A DNA stretch of 14,368 bases from JBHEKP01 sp041859375 (lineage in GTDB: Bacteria > Hydrogenedentota > Hydrogenedentia > Hydrogenedentales > CAITNO01), in the NCBI GenBank assembly GCA_041859375.1, contig JBHEKP010000370.1, forward strand, positions 1-14,368, in the 5' to 3' direction. The notes below the pieces were generated by a model, which saw nothing but the letters and a program-made list of their open reading frames with translations, made no database searches and was not told the DNA's origin. Made by a program: the position numbers and the translations under genes. Below are positions 13,798 through 14,368 of the stretch, one piece after another. Every line of letters starts with the position of its first letter. Positions within the stretch are counted from its first letter, which is position 1.

Positions 13798-13864
13798 GCC
13801 GGTGCTCTCCTTGCGTTGCATGCTCGTTTGTGACCGCTCCGCCCGCCGCGGGGGAGGGGGGGAT

Positions 13865-13895
13865 ATGGTAGCACGCCGCCGCCCTGTCGGCGCAA
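13865..13895 (-). promoter_or_regulatory. candidate extended -10 promoter of leuB
   Basis: On the minus strand, TGC directly precedes TACCAT (13870-13865), forming an extended -10 element. A possible -35 TTGCGC (13895-13890) lies 19 nt upstream, slightly too far. Transcription would start near 13858, giving a leader of about 60 nt with a C-rich run and AAGGAG. Confidence 0.4.
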
Positions 13896-13981
13896 TCTTT
13901 CCGTTGCCGGTTTCGCGGTCTGGCGCGGTTTTGGGGAGGCTTTTGGGCAGGGCCGCCGGGATGGTGATGGACAAGATGGAC

Positions 13982-14013
13982 GGGGGACGGGGGTGGACGG
14001 GGGAGTTGGCGGG
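13982..14013 (+). other. G-quadruplex motif in the leuB upstream region
   Basis: Four G-runs on the plus strand, GGGGG, GGGGG, GGGGG and GGG, separated by loops of 2, 5 and 7 nt, fit the canonical G3+N1-7 pattern. It looks like imperfect tandem copies of GGACGGGGG. The rest of 13900-14130 shows no gene and no other recognisable element. Confidence 0.5.
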
Positions 14014-14135
14014 TGTGCCGGGAAAACCGGTGGAATGGAAAAAACCAAACACTTGTTTTTGCGCGCGGATTGGATTACAAAAGTGCGGGAAGCTGTGACG
14101 GCGCGGCGTTGGCGGCGGATGTCTGACTACTCTCG

Positions 14136-14204
14136 TCACCCAGATGCGCTGGGTGATGGCGTTGTCTTCGAAGTTTTGCTTCGTGTCTTTCGGCGCATGA
14201 CACG
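14136..14204. repeat. cluster of three short inverted repeats before the RHS fragment
   Basis: TCACCCAG/CTGGGTGA with a 5-nt loop (14136-14156), CGAAG/CTTCG with a 5-nt loop (14169-14183), and CGTGTC/GACACG with an 11-nt loop (14182-14204). They lie in noncoding sequence directly before the RHS fragment. They might be a remnant of a recombination or insertion junction, or an old terminator. Significance uncertain. Confidence 0.4.
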
Positions 14205-14212
14205 ATAATTGA

Positions 14213-14368
14213 GGGAAACGCAGTATTAACTATGTTTATGATACACTGGGACGCAGGACGCAGTTGCAGTACCCCAACGGGATGACGGCAAACTACGGGT
14301 ACGACACCCGGGGCCGCCTGACGGACATCCACCTGAAGGACGGGGCGAACGTGACGCTGGAGCGGTAC
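14213..14368 (+). pseudogene. RHS/YD-repeat protein fragment, 5' end missing, continues past the window
   Basis: The frame is open from a TGA at 14210-14212 to the window end and encodes 52 residues with two consecutive YD repeats: YVYDTLGRRTQLQYPNG and YGYDTRGRLTDI, the classic Y-x-Y-D-x-x-G-R spacing of RHS proteins. RHS/YD proteins are normally very large shells (often over 1000 residues) that enclose a C-terminal toxin or build cell-wall-associated structures. Here there is no ATG, GTG or TTG start before the first YD motif and no upstream YD sequence, so the N-terminal portion is absent. The likeliest reading is a displaced RHS cassette or decayed gene; assembly joining of unrelated sequence is also possible. 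Whether the 3' part is intact cannot be seen. Confidence 0.65.

Noticed and set aside
13798..14139. 114-residue N-terminal extension of the LeuB-type protein
   Set aside because: Proline/arginine-rich, unlike any family member; the conserved N-terminus starts at 13797 after AAGGAG.
13993..14208. 71-codon plus-strand ORF before the RHS fragment
   Set aside because: Starts inside a G-rich repeat, has no ribosome site, is in a different frame from the RHS fragment and resembles nothing.

Overview
High-GC bacterial DNA. The two largest genes encode secreted, repeat-rich surface proteins of about 1300 residues, each ending in a short LPAAG–hydrophobic–basic anchor tag. That style suggests a Gram-negative environmental lineage of the PVC / Hydrogenedentota / Lentisphaerae kind. 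This placement is inferred from protein style and composition only; there is no rRNA or marker gene to confirm it.

Layout. (1) 1-320, minus strand: N-terminal part of an MFS nucleoside:H+ symporter-like permease that leaves the window, with its own sigma70-type promoter. (2) 472-8239, minus strand: a two-gene surface-protein unit. The upstream gene (4487-8239) encodes an N-terminal beta-rich domain, a cadherin-like domain, seven 97-98-residue Ig-like repeats, two further Ig-type domains and the tag. The downstream gene (472-4413) encodes a large unassigned N-terminal region, a NIDO-like beta domain, three 160-residue repeats, a PKD domain and the tag. A consensus promoter at 8467-8495 drives the pair through a leader of about 220 nt, and a strong intrinsic terminator at 413-448 closes it. 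(3) 8832-11178, plus strand: rhamnulokinase (rhaB) followed 16 nt later by formyltetrahydrofolate deformylase (purU). (4) 11609-12631, plus strand: a LacI-family regulator with a good promoter and operator-like repeats upstream. (5) 12718-13797, minus strand: a LeuB-type decarboxylating dehydrogenase, convergent with the LacI gene and sharing a bidirectional terminator with it. (6) 13798-14212: noncoding DNA with a G-quadruplex motif and several hairpins. (7) 14213-14368, plus strand: a 5'-less RHS/YD-repeat fragment running off the window.

How they work together. The two surface proteins are very probably co-expressed and exported by the same route. The rhaB–purU pair combines L-rhamnose catabolism with one-carbon/purine metabolism and is functionally unexplained. 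The LacI-type regulator is well placed to regulate itself and possibly neighbouring sugar genes, but its effector cannot be read from the sequence. leuB is an isolated biosynthetic gene here.

No tRNA, rRNA, CRISPR array, insertion sequence or phage gene was seen. The many long ORFs opposite the surface-protein genes are GC-driven antisense shadows. No clearly new multi-gene system is visible; the best leads are the shared surface tag with its repeat architectures, the leader of the surface operon, the operator-like repeats before the LacI gene, and the truncated RHS piece.
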